Positions 7,698-14,973 of a DNA stretch of 31,520 nt are shown here, piece after piece. Every line of letters starts with the position of its first letter. Position 1 is the first letter of the stretch. A program made the translations under genes and the position numbers. The DNA comes from Flavobacteriaceae bacterium (GTDB lineage: Bacteria; Bacteroidota; Bacteroidia; Flavobacteriales; Flavobacteriaceae), in the NCBI GenBank assembly GCA_018662905.1, contig JABJFE010000034.1, forward strand, positions 1-31,520. The letters are read 5' to 3'. The notes beneath the pieces are model-generated. The model was not told the DNA's origin, did not search any database, and saw nothing but the letters and a program-made list of their open reading frames with translations.

Positions 7698-8519
7698 ATG
7701 TTCAAGAAATTACTTTCAGTTGTTTTTCTTTTCTTTTTTTCTTTTCTTTTTTCTCAAGATAACGAAGTTGTAACGGATGAGTTTCCTGTTTTTCCTATTT
7801 GTAAATTAGTTCCAGTTAAGAATCAAAGTATTTGTTTCAATGAAACGTTAAGTGAGCACATTGAGAAATATTTTATTTTTCCAGACTCTGCTAAAGATAT
7901 TGGTCTTCAATCTGTTGTAAATGTATTTTTTGAAATAGACATCAATGGCAAAGTTGATAAACTTTTTGCTAAATCTTCTATAGTTGGTGTTGAGTTTAAG
8001 GACGCTGAGTCATTAAGGATTGCCAATGCTGTTTTTGAAGAAGCTGCTATGAAAATATTTGATCAACTTCCTGTAATGAAACCCGGAAAGATTAATGGAA
8101 TCGTTAGTCCCCGTCCTTTTAGAATTCCAGTTACATATAGACTTGAATCACAGAACTTTGATCCAAATGATATTTTTACTTTAGATAGCATTGATTGGGC
8201 TCCTTTGTTTCCAAAAGCTGTAGATGTAACGCCTGAAACCTCTATTTCGTTATTTAAAGAAAACATTGATTTTTACGTGAAAAAATATTTAAAATATCCA
8301 AAAACTCATTCTAAAGATAGTGATCAGGTAATTGTTTTTTTAGAGCTAATTATTGAAAATGATGGAAATATTTTTGAAATAACTTCATTTGGTGATGAGG
8401 AATATAGAGTTCAAGCAGAAAAAGTAATTAAAAAAATACCCTCTTTGGAACCTGCACTTAAAAATGATTATCCAGTAGCAATTAGTTATTCTTTTCCTGT
8501 AGTGTTCAATAAAAAGTAA
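7698..8519 (+). CDS. Exported protein with two TonB C-terminal-like modules
   Basis: 273 residues with a signal peptide (MFKKLLSVVFLFFFSFLFSQ). Two similar halves follow. Each starts with FPVFP / APLFP, contains a helix with Y(F/L)xxP (EKYFIFPDSAKDIG; KKYLKYPKTHSKDS) and continues with the strand pattern V-x-x-x-x-x-I-x-x-x-G-x-(V/I) (FFEIDINGKVDKL; LELIIENDGNIFEI), then P-x-x-x-P and a closing strand (RIPVTYRL; AISYSFPVVF). This is the layout of the TonB C-terminal domain. There is no proline-rich spanning region, so it is unlikely to be a working TonB. Its partner is unknown. Confidence 0.8.
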   Translation: MFKKLLSVVFLFFFSFLFSQDNEVVTDEFPVFPICKLVPVKNQSICFNETLSEHIEKYFIFPDSAKDIGLQSVVNVFFEIDINGKVDKLFAKSSIVGVEFKDAESLRIANAVFEEAAMKIFDQLPVMKPGKINGIVSPRPFRIPVTYRLESQNFDPNDIFTLDSIDWAPLFPKAVDVTPETSISLFKENIDFYVKKYLKYPKTHSKDSDQVIVFLELIIENDGNIFEITSFGDEEYRVQAEKVIKKIPSLEPALKNDYPVAISYSFPVVFNKK

Positions 8520-8526
8520 TTATTGA

Positions 8527-8613
8527 TTATTTAAAGAAAATTAATTTCATAGCTATTACTGATGCTATAAATACTATAATCTTAAATAAAATATCAACCC
8601 AAAATCTAAACAT
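8527..8613 (-). CDS. Possible 28-residue single-helix membrane peptide
   Basis: An ATG-to-TAA frame encodes a peptide consisting almost entirely of one hydrophobic helix with basic residues near both ends (starts MFRFWVDILFKIIVFIASVI, ends KLIFFK). It follows the 63-residue membrane protein gene by 21 bases in the same direction, and stops 7 bases from the convergent TonB-C-like gene. Chance AT-rich frames readily encode hydrophobic residues, so only the position and clean membrane-helix shape support it. Confidence 0.4.
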   Translation of the reverse strand: MFRFWVDILFKIIVFIASVIAMKLIFFK

Positions 8614-8634
8614 TTTTTCTTTTCTTTTCACAAA

Positions 8635-8826
8635 CTATGATTTATTACGTGTAAAGTAATTATTCTTCCAAAGAAAAAACATTATTAAAAAAGTAATTGT
8701 AAAATAGTATTGAGAGGGTTCGTTAAACGGATCAAGCAAATCAGTTTCGTCACTGTAATCCGAAACCCCTAAAAGAAACAAACCAATAGCAATAATAAAA
8801 GGCAAATGTTTTAATTGTTTTTTCAT
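8635..8826 (-). CDS. Small two-helix membrane protein of unknown function
   Basis: Unrecognised 63-residue protein. It has a basic start (MKKQLKHLPF), a helix (IIAIGLFLLGVSDY), an acidic loop with SDETDLLDPFNEPS, a second helix (YYFTITFLIMFFLW) and a basic end (KNNYFTRNKS). The positive-out-of-membrane ends put both termini in the cytoplasm. I use the ATG at 8826; the frame stays open upstream but with no membrane-protein character. It lies 17 bases downstream of a 41-residue membrane protein gene and 21 bases upstream of a 28-residue one, so the three may form one transcript. Confidence 0.6.
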   Translation of the reverse strand: MKKQLKHLPFIIAIGLFLLGVSDYSDETDLLDPFNEPSQYYFTITFLIMFFLWKNNYFTRNKS

Positions 8827-8843
8827 ATTATCTGTTGTTAATT

Positions 8844-8969
8844 TTAGGCAAATATTATGATTAGTAAGAGTATTGCAACTATAAAAATAACAAGCCATTT
8901 AGCTTGATTTTTTGTCAATTTTTTTTCAAAGTCCTTAGGACCATTGTCAAATCCGCCATGATACATCAT
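8844..8969 (-). CDS. Small single-helix membrane protein of unknown function
   Basis: A 41-residue frame that starts MMYHGGFDNGPKDFEKKLTK and continues to a C-terminal membrane helix (WLVIFIVAILLLIIIFA). The N-terminal half is polar and well structured in composition, rich in glycine, aspartate and lysine, which is unlike translated noise from AT-rich DNA. This makes it more credible than its size suggests. Topology is probably N-in with the tail anchored. Either of two adjacent ATG codons may start it. It heads the row of three tiny membrane-protein genes. Confidence 0.6.
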   Translation of the reverse strand: MMYHGGFDNGPKDFEKKLTKNQAKWLVIFIVAILLLIIIFA

Positions 8970-9041
8970 AAACTATGATTTTAATGTATTTCTGATTTTC
9001 ATAATCTAAATATAATGATAAATAGAATATGTCAGTTGTAG

Positions 9042-9194
9042 ATGAACACAGAGAATTGGTTAATAAATACATTTATAATGAAAGCAGGGAGAGTACAAAA
9101 AATGGTTCAGAATTATTCTGTTTATAAGGCTGGTAACAAAAATGTTTCTGCAAATGATAGTATAGATATTAATTTTGTAGATTCTAATATTTAA
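9042..9194 (+). CDS. Possible 50-residue ORF ahead of a terminator
   Basis: An ATG-started frame of 50 codons with a polar product ending NKNVSANDSIDINFVDSNI. It matches nothing I know. A second frame (9029-9127, 32 residues) overlaps it, so the reading frame is uncertain. A hairpin with a T run starts 27 bases after the stop, which suggests that a transcript ends here. The segment could instead make a small RNA, or be the remnant of a longer gene. Confidence 0.3.
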   Translation: MNTENWLINTFIMKAGRVQKMVQNYSVYKAGNKNVSANDSIDINFVDSNI

Positions 9195-9220
9195 ATGCTT
9201 ATTTTAGTTGCATTAGGATA

Positions 9221-9257
9221 AAAAAAAAGGACGCAAGCTTTAAGTCCCTTTTTTTAT
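9221..9257 (+). terminator. Rho-independent terminator ahead of tRNA-Val
   Basis: GGAC (9229-9232) pairs with GTCC (9244-9247), extended by the long A run on the left and seven T on the right with one C bulged. The loop is about 11 bases. It ends 21 bases before the tRNA, so it closes a transcript from the 9029-9194 area. Confidence 0.65.
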
Positions 9258-9278
9258 TCTTCTGTGTTTTACAGAAAT

Positions 9279-9353
9279 GGGTCATTAACTCAGTTGGTTC
9301 AGAGTGTTACCTTGACAGGGTAGAAGTCACTGGTTCGAATCCAGTATGACCCA
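9279..9353 (+). tRNA. tRNA-Val (anticodon GAC)
   Basis: Acceptor GGGTCAT/ATGACCC, D arm ACTC/GAGT, anticodon stem TTACC/GGTAG with loop TTGACAG (anticodon GAC at 9314-9316, reading GTC and GTT), T arm CACTGG-TTCGAAT-CCAGT. The discriminator base is A, as in other bacterial tRNA-Val. CCA is not encoded. The ATG of an oxidoreductase gene begins 4 bases after the last tRNA base. Confidence 0.96.
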
Positions 9354-9357
9354 CTAT

Positions 9358-9894
9358 ATGAAAAAAATTGTTGTATTTGGAGCAAGTTCTTCTAAAAAAT
9401 CTATCAATAAAGAATTGTCTATATATGCATCGAATCAATTTGAAAATGCTGAAATAATTATTTTAGATCTTAATGATTTTGAGATGCCTATATTTAGCGA
9501 AGACAAAGAATCTAAATACGGAATTCCTGAGAAGGCTAATAAGTTTTATGAAATTTTAAAATCTTCTAATGCAATAATAATTTCTTTTGCTGAGCATAAT
9601 GGTTCTTATACTGCTGCTTTCAAAAATATATTTGACTGGATTTCAAGAATTGGTAAAATAGTTTGGTGGGACAAGCCGATGTTGTTGCTTTCCACTTCTG
9701 ATGGTGAAAAAGGAGCAAAGTCAGTTTTAAATACAGCATATAATAGAATTTCATTTAACCATAAGTTTGAGATTCCAATATTTTCTTTACCTAATTTTTC
9801 TTCAAACTTTAATTCAAAAGAGGGAATTATAGATACTGATTTGAAAAAAATGTTTTTGAAAGCTTGTGAAAAATTAAATTCAAACTTAAAATAA
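9358..9894 (+). CDS. NADPH-dependent FMN reductase-like oxidoreductase
   Basis: 178-residue flavodoxin-like protein. The N-terminal strand and FMN phosphate loop read VVFGASSSKKSINKEL, and the active-site region reads ISFAEHNGSYTAAFKNIFDWISR, the typical S/P-E-(Y/H)-N-x-S-x-x-x-x-x-K-N-x-x-D-W motif of the NADPH-dependent FMN reductase family. It reduces flavin or small quinone/azo-type substrates in the cytosol; the physiological substrate is not visible. The ATG at 9358 lies only 4 bases after tRNA-Val, and any earlier start would lie inside the tRNA. The M20 amidohydrolase gene follows after 7 bases. Confidence 0.9.
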   Translation: MKKIVVFGASSSKKSINKELSIYASNQFENAEIIILDLNDFEMPIFSEDKESKYGIPEKANKFYEILKSSNAIIISFAEHNGSYTAAFKNIFDWISRIGKIVWWDKPMLLLSTSDGEKGAKSVLNTAYNRISFNHKFEIPIFSLPNFSSNFNSKEGIIDTDLKKMFLKACEKLNSNLK

Positions 9895-9901
9895 TATTAT
9901 T

Positions 9902-11194
9902 ATGAAAAAATATTTAGTGCCTGTATTCTTGTTTTGTTCTTTTTTTTCTTTTTCTCAAAAATTTGATAAAAAAATTACTGAATTAATTTCTGATTATGAA
10001 AATCAAGTTATAGACCTAAGACATTGGTTTCATGAAAATGCGGAACTTAGCAATAGAGAATTTAAAACATCTGAAAGGATAGCTGAAGAATTACGAAAAA
10101 TTGGTCTTGAACCACAGACAGGTGTTGCAAAAACTGGAGTTGTTGCATTATTAAAAGGAGGTAAACCTGGCCCTGTCGTTGCTTTAAGAGCAGATATTGA
10201 TGGTTTACCTGTAAAAGAAAGAGCTGACATCCCTTGGGCTTCAAAAATGACTGGAGAATATAATGGAGATACAGTTCCTGTAATGCATGCTTGTGGACAT
10301 GACACCCATACTGCAATATTACTTGGTGTGGCTAAAGTTTTGTACGATATTAAAGATCAGATTCCGGGGTCTGTAAAATTTATTTTTCAACCGGCAGAAG
10401 AAGGAGCACCGGCTGGGGAAGAAGGTGGAGCTGAATTAATGGTTAAAGAAGGTGTTTTAAAAAATCCAGATGTTGACGCAATTTTTGGTCTTCATATTTG
10501 GTCTCAAATTAGTGCTGGACAAGTCTATGTTAGACCAAAAGGAATTATGGCTGCTGTTAATGAATTTAGAATTGATATTGAAGGCGTTCAAACACACGGA
10601 TCAACTCCCTGGACTGGTGTAGATCCAATTGTTACAGCATCTCAAATGATTAATTCAATCCAAACCATTGTAAGCAGAAACATGCCTCTAACTGAAGCTG
10701 CTGCAGTTGTTACCATTGGGAGTATTCACGGAGGTGTTAGAAGTAATATTATTCCAGAAAGTTTATATATGCTAGGCACAATCAGAACACTTGATAATAA
10801 TATGAAGGATGTTCTAATAAAAAGACTTGAAAAAATAGTTAAAAATATTGCTGAGGCTAATAATGCCAAAGCAAAAATTACCTACCAGGTAACTTACCCT
10901 ATAACTTATAATGATCCAGAGTTATATGCTCAAATGTTACCATCACTTCAAAGAATTAATGGTTCTGAAAATGTTAATTCTATGAATGCAATCACTGGAG
11001 CTGAAGATTTTTCTTTTTTTCAAGAACAAATACCAGGAATTTATTTTTTTATTGGTGGAGCAAAAAAGGGCACAGACCCATTAAAAGCAGCTCCTCATCA
11101 TACGCCTGACTTTTATGTTGATGATTCAGCCATGATAACAGGGTTAAAATCTATGACCACATTAGCCTTAGATTATTTAAAAAACAATAAATAA
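9902..11194 (+). CDS. Exported M20-family amidohydrolase (peptidase M20D type)
   Basis: 430 residues with a signal peptide (MKKYLVPVFLFCSFFSFSQ), so it works in the periplasm or outside. Metal-site motifs of the M20D/amidohydrolase group are present: H129-A-C131-G-H133-D134 in VMHACGHDTHTAILLG, the acidic pair in FQPAEEGAPAGEEGGA, the later GLHIW, and the C-terminal AITGAEDFSFF. Relatives cleave N-acyl amino acids such as hippurate or auxin conjugates. The exact substrate cannot be told. It lies 7 bases after the oxidoreductase gene and is probably cotranscribed. Confidence 0.92.
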   Translation: MKKYLVPVFLFCSFFSFSQKFDKKITELISDYENQVIDLRHWFHENAELSNREFKTSERIAEELRKIGLEPQTGVAKTGVVALLKGGKPGPVVALRADIDGLPVKERADIPWASKMTGEYNGDTVPVMHACGHDTHTAILLGVAKVLYDIKDQIPGSVKFIFQPAEEGAPAGEEGGAELMVKEGVLKNPDVDAIFGLHIWSQISAGQVYVRPKGIMAAVNEFRIDIEGVQTHGSTPWTGVDPIVTASQMINSIQTIVSRNMPLTEAAAVVTIGSIHGGVRSNIIPESLYMLGTIRTLDNNMKDVLIKRLEKIVKNIAEANNAKAKITYQVTYPITYNDPELYAQMLPSLQRINGSENVNSMNAITGAEDFSFFQEQIPGIYFFIGGAKKGTDPLKAAPHHTPDFYVDDSAMITGLKSMTTLALDYLKNNK

Positions 11195-11295
11195 GTAATA
11201 CATTGATTTCTTTTAGTTACTGAAAAGGACCTAGAAATTTATAGTTACTTTTTACTACTAGATTTATTAATATTGCCTTATAAAACTTTAATAAA

Positions 11296-12048
11296 ATGTC
11301 AATTAAAATATATAGTAGTAAAGAGCAAGCAAATGGTAATTTTAATAATGGTGAAATATTAGAAAAAAAGCCTATTGGATTTACTCAAGACGGTGGAGAA
11401 TTAAAACCCTATTCAAATATATTTTATTGGGCTGATGCTTGGACTCCATCATCAAGAAGTACAATTGGTTTGCATCCCCATCAAGGATTTGAGATTTGTA
11501 GTTTTGTCATTGAGGGAAGTATAAAACATTTTGATTCTCAACAAAACAAATGGATTGAATTACTAAAAGGAGATGCGCAGATAATTAGATCTGGTAATGG
11601 AATATCTCATGCTGAAGAACTCTTAGATAATTCTCGAATGTTTCAAATTTGGTTTGATCCAGATATTTCAAAAACAATTTCCAAACCTGCTTCTTATAGT
11701 GATTATAAACTCGAATCTTTTCCATTGTCTAGAAAGGAAAAAAGCTCTGTTTTAACAATAAAAGGTAAAGGTTCTCCTTTTAAAATGGAGTCAGAAGGAA
11801 TTGAAATTTATGAAATCAATTATGATGATGGATTTCATGAAATTAATTTAAATTCTGAACTGGTTTATTCTTTTTTTATTAAAAAAGGAACTTTAACACA
11901 TGAAAATCAAAAACTAGCTAGAGGAACTTTTTTAAAAATAGATAAAGAATCTAAACTGAATTTTGAATCTAAAAACGGTTTAGAGATTTTCAAAATAATA
12001 TCTCCATTACGAACAAGTTACTCGACTTATTATGAGCGATTTAATTAA
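11296..12048 (+). CDS. Pirin family protein (bicupin)
   Basis: 250 residues. The pirin N-terminal cupin is recognised by GLHPHQGFEICSFVIEGSIKH, with iron-ligand histidines in HPHQGFE, and by GDAQIIRSGNGISHAEE with the third histidine. A second, weaker cupin half follows from about residue 150, as in YhhW-type pirins, some of which have quercetin dioxygenase activity. The cellular role in flavobacteria is unknown. It is separated by 101 bases from the M20 gene. Its stop is shared with the convergent amidase gene in an 8-base palindrome, TTAATTAA. Confidence 0.9.
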   Translation: MSIKIYSSKEQANGNFNNGEILEKKPIGFTQDGGELKPYSNIFYWADAWTPSSRSTIGLHPHQGFEICSFVIEGSIKHFDSQQNKWIELLKGDAQIIRSGNGISHAEELLDNSRMFQIWFDPDISKTISKPASYSDYKLESFPLSRKEKSSVLTIKGKGSPFKMESEGIEIYEINYDDGFHEINLNSELVYSFFIKKGTLTHENQKLARGTFLKIDKESKLNFESKNGLEIFKIISPLRTSYSTYYERFN

Positions 12049-13651
12049 AAGGTTTAACTCTGAAATTCGTTTCTTTTTCAAAAGCATATCCAATTTGTAA
12101 AAGTTTATTCTCAGTAAACGACGGAGATATAAAGGTCAAGTTAAATGGTTTACCAACTTCGTCGTAACCCATTGGTACAGTTAGACAGGGATAATATGCT
12201 CCAGCAGCATAGCCTGCATGGTAATTATTTATAGATATAATCGCATCTAGCTTATATTTTTTAATAGCTATGTCAAAATATTTTTTCCCTTCTGTTTTGA
12301 TTCTAGTTTTAATTGAATTTATTTCATCTAATTTAGTTGAGTCACTAACAATAGATTTAAAAATACCTTGTCCATAAGGAGATCTTAATAAAGAATCTTT
12401 ACTGTTAAATTCAACAATGTCATTAATACTGTTAAAAAGAATATTATTTTTTTTAAAATATTTTGGAAGATCAAACTTCATGTCAAAATCCAATATTTTT
12501 CTAAAATCACTAAAATCAACTTTAGGAGGACTGAATTCTATTATTGTTCCGCCTGATTTTTTAATTTTATTTATTGCATTTAAATAAAGTGAGTCACTTA
12601 AATAATCTTTAAAAACTCCAAATCGCTTTCCTTTTAAGTTGGAATTTATAATAGATTCTAGATCAATATTGGATTTATTTACAGACTTACTATCGTCTGG
12701 ATCATATCCTGAAATTGCTTTCAAAACTATGGCATTGTCAATCACATTTTTTGTCATTGGGCCTGAGGTGTCTAAAGTACTTGAAATAGGGACTATTCCT
12801 GATCGACTTACTAAACCAATAGTAGGTTTTAAACCTACTATAGAGTTTGCTGAAGAGGGTGATAAAATAGATCCAGAGGTTTCAGAACCCAAAGAAACAC
12901 TAGAAAAATTCGCAGAAATAGCAGCTCCACTTCCAGAACTGGATCCTCCTGAATCAAACTTCTTTCTTGCATATGGATTTAAAGTTTGCCCCCCTTTAGC
13001 ACTATATCCTGATGGACAGTTATTACAAAAATAGTATGCCCATTCACTGAGATTAGTTTTTCCTAATATTAAAGCTCCTTCATTTATTAATTTATCAACT
13101 ACAAAAGCATTTTGAGAAATATTATTATTTAATGCAATTGAGCCTGCTGTAGTTGCTAAACCATCATAATTAATATTATCCTTTAAAAGTACAGGAATGC
13201 CATGTAAAGAAAATATAGATTCAGGCTTTGTTTTATCTTTTTCTCTAGCTTCTTTTATCACATTTTTATTAATGCTTATAATTGAATTTAAATACTGATC
13301 TTTATCGAACTCAATAGATTGAATTCTATACAAATAAAACAATACTAAATCTTCATAAGTTAGACTGCTATTTAAAATACTAGTTTGAATTTCTGGAATA
13401 CTTTTTTCAATTATTAGCGTTTTGAGCGAATTATATTTTTCTTCACCAAATTGACTTAATTCTTTTGAGATATTCTTAAACCATTCATTTTTGATTTCAT
13501 TTTTTGACTGAATTAATTTAAATTGCATTCTTGTGTTAGCGTTGCTTTTACTCTGTAAAATCTCAATAGATTCATCATAGTTTTCCCAAAAAATACTGTT
13601 TGTACAGCTTGAGTTAAGCATAATAAATAAAAACAAAATCGTTTTTTTCAT
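12041..13651 (-). CDS. Amidase-signature family lipoprotein
   Basis: 536 residues. The N-terminus KKTILFLFIMLNSSCTN is a lipoprotein signal with cysteine 16, so the enzyme faces the periplasm. The amidase-signature Ser-cisSer-Lys triad is complete: lysine 157 in PVLLKDNI, the Gly/Ser-rich loop GGSSSGSGAA at about 235-244, and the nucleophile serine 261 in GSETSGSILSP. Such enzymes hydrolyse amide bonds of carboxamides, fatty acid amides or peptide amides; the substrate here is unknown. It lies 5 bases after murF, so the two are probably cotranscribed, though no functional link is established. Confidence 0.92.
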   Translation of the reverse strand: MKKTILFLFIMLNSSCTNSIFWENYDESIEILQSKSNANTRMQFKLIQSKNEIKNEWFKNISKELSQFGEEKYNSLKTLIIEKSIPEIQTSILNSSLTYEDLVLFYLYRIQSIEFDKDQYLNSIISINKNVIKEAREKDKTKPESIFSLHGIPVLLKDNINYDGLATTAGSIALNNNISQNAFVVDKLINEGALILGKTNLSEWAYYFCNNCPSGYSAKGGQTLNPYARKKFDSGGSSSGSGAAISANFSSVSLGSETSGSILSPSSANSIVGLKPTIGLVSRSGIVPISSTLDTSGPMTKNVIDNAIVLKAISGYDPDDSKSVNKSNIDLESIINSNLKGKRFGVFKDYLSDSLYLNAINKIKKSGGTIIEFSPPKVDFSDFRKILDFDMKFDLPKYFKKNNILFNSINDIVEFNSKDSLLRSPYGQGIFKSIVSDSTKLDEINSIKTRIKTEGKKYFDIAIKKYKLDAIISINNYHAGYAAGAYYPCLTVPMGYDEVGKPFNLTFISPSFTENKLLQIGYAFEKETNFRVKPFN

Positions 13652-13656
13652 AAATG

Positions 13657-14928
13657 TTAAATATAGTTCGTTAACTCTTCCATTTTCATCCCTCTAGAAC
13701 CTTTAATCAATATATGCTTTGAAGTTATTGGATTCTTTTGAAAATGATTAATCAACTCTTTTTTAGTTTTATAAAAAAAAGGAACATCAAAGTTGTTTTT
13801 ATGTTTAAAAAATTCTAATCCTATTAGGAAAATATTTTCAAATTTATTTCTAATACAAAAACTGATTAGATCAAAGTGTTCTTTTTCAGATTCCTTCCCT
13901 AATTCAAACATATCTCCTAATAGAATTGTTTTTGAACCATTTAATTTATTAAATGATTGAATTGAAGAATTCATACTACTTGGATTTGCGTTATAAGCAT
14001 CAAGAATAACAGATTTATTGTTTATCTCAATAATTTGTGATCTATTATTTGATGGATTATACTCAGATATTGATTTTTTTATTTTAGAAATAGGCACATT
14101 GAAATGTAATCCAATTAAAGTAGCAAATGCAATATTATTAAAATTATAATTTCCAGTTAATTTAGAATTTAAAAGCTGATTTTTAAATTTAATTCCACTT
14201 CGCATCCCATTTGAGACCTCCTCGAATTTAAAGTTGCATTGGTCAGATTTTCCAAAACTTATTTTTTTTCCTTTATATTTTTTTTGTATTTCATCATCAT
14301 TATTTATAAACGCTACTTTATTATTAGAGATTAGAAAATTGTATAATTCGCTTTTACCTTTTATTACACCCTTCAAGCTCCCAAATCCCTCCAGGTGAGC
14401 TTTACCAAAATTTGTAATTAATCCAAAGTCTGGATTTACTAACTCTGTTAAAAACTTAATTTCATTAAGATGATTTGCCCCCATTTCTATAATAGCAAAT
14501 TCTGCTAATGGATCTATTTTTAAAAGAGTTAATGGGACTCCAATATGATTATTTAAATTTCCAATTGTAGAGGACACATTAAACTTAGTTTTTAAAACTT
14601 CATTAATAAGTTCCTTAGTTGTTGTTTTACCGTTGCTTCCTGTTAAAGCAATGATTTTCGTCTTTAATAATTTTGATCTATGAAACTTAGATAAACTTTG
14701 TAAAGATTTTAAAACATTGTCTACTTTTATATATTGTGAATGATTTAAAGTATTATCATCAACTACAGCATAACTTGCTCCGTCTTTAATTGCTTTTTCT
14801 GCAAATTTATTTCCATCAAAATTATCTCCTTTTAGAGCAAAAAAAATTGAACCCTTTTTAATTGATCTACTATCAGTAGAAACTGAGTTTGATTTTTCAA
14901 AATAATTGTAAAGTTCTGAAGTAAGCAT
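13657..14928 (-). CDS. murF: UDP-N-acetylmuramoyl-tripeptide--D-alanyl-D-alanine ligase
   Basis: 423 residues. MurF adds the D-Ala-D-Ala dipeptide to the UDP-MurNAc tripeptide, the last cytosolic step in building the peptidoglycan pentapeptide. Evidence: the N-terminal uridine-binding domain with STDSRSIKKGSIFFALKG, the ATP loop TGSNGKTTTKE at about 96-106, NNHIGVPLTLL, EMGANHLNEI, then the C-terminal LDAYNANPSSM and LGDMFELG blocks. Length is normal. In many flavobacteria murF lies directly after gldJ, as here with 45 bases between them. Confidence 0.97.
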   Translation of the reverse strand: MLTSELYNYFEKSNSVSTDSRSIKKGSIFFALKGDNFDGNKFAEKAIKDGASYAVVDDNTLNHSQYIKVDNVLKSLQSLSKFHRSKLLKTKIIALTGSNGKTTTKELINEVLKTKFNVSSTIGNLNNHIGVPLTLLKIDPLAEFAIIEMGANHLNEIKFLTELVNPDFGLITNFGKAHLEGFGSLKGVIKGKSELYNFLISNNKVAFINNDDEIQKKYKGKKISFGKSDQCNFKFEEVSNGMRSGIKFKNQLLNSKLTGNYNFNNIAFATLIGLHFNVPISKIKKSISEYNPSNNRSQIIEINNKSVILDAYNANPSSMNSSIQSFNKLNGSKTILLGDMFELGKESEKEHFDLISFCIRNKFENIFLIGLEFFKHKNNFDVPFFYKTKKELINHFQKNPITSKHILIKGSRGMKMEELTNYI

Positions 14929-14973
14929 CAGTTAAATATAATGAAATACAATAGAACAGATAAAAAATTTATT

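Larger units (their letters stand above)
8520..9278. other. Longest stretch without a gene of recognised family
   Basis: This 759-base stretch contains three small minus-strand frames for membrane proteins (8527-8969), a possible 50-residue plus-strand ORF (9042-9194) and a terminator (9221-9257). The bases from 8970 to 9028 show only a weak TATTTCTG (8987-8994), one base off the -7 consensus. I see no tRNA, inverted-repeat transposon ends or transposase remnants here. Confidence 0.6.

Noticed and set aside
9029..9127. 32-residue frame starting at 9029
   Set aside because: It overlaps the longer 50-residue frame, is shorter, and has no features of its own; I keep only the longer frame as a possibility.
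10030..10316. Two overlapping open frames opposite the M20 amidohydrolase gene
   Set aside because: They lie on the complement of the conserved metal-site region of the real gene; no independent motifs or start context.
11214..11249. Direct repeat of TAGTTACT in the gap between the M20 and pirin genes
   Set aside because: Only 8 bases, and repeats this short are expected by chance in AT-rich intergenic DNA; no spacing or dyad symmetry suggests an operator.
12639..13034. A 131-codon plus-strand frame inside the amidase gene
   Set aside because: It is a shadow of the glycine/serine-rich amidase signature read in the other direction; its proline-rich product follows from that.
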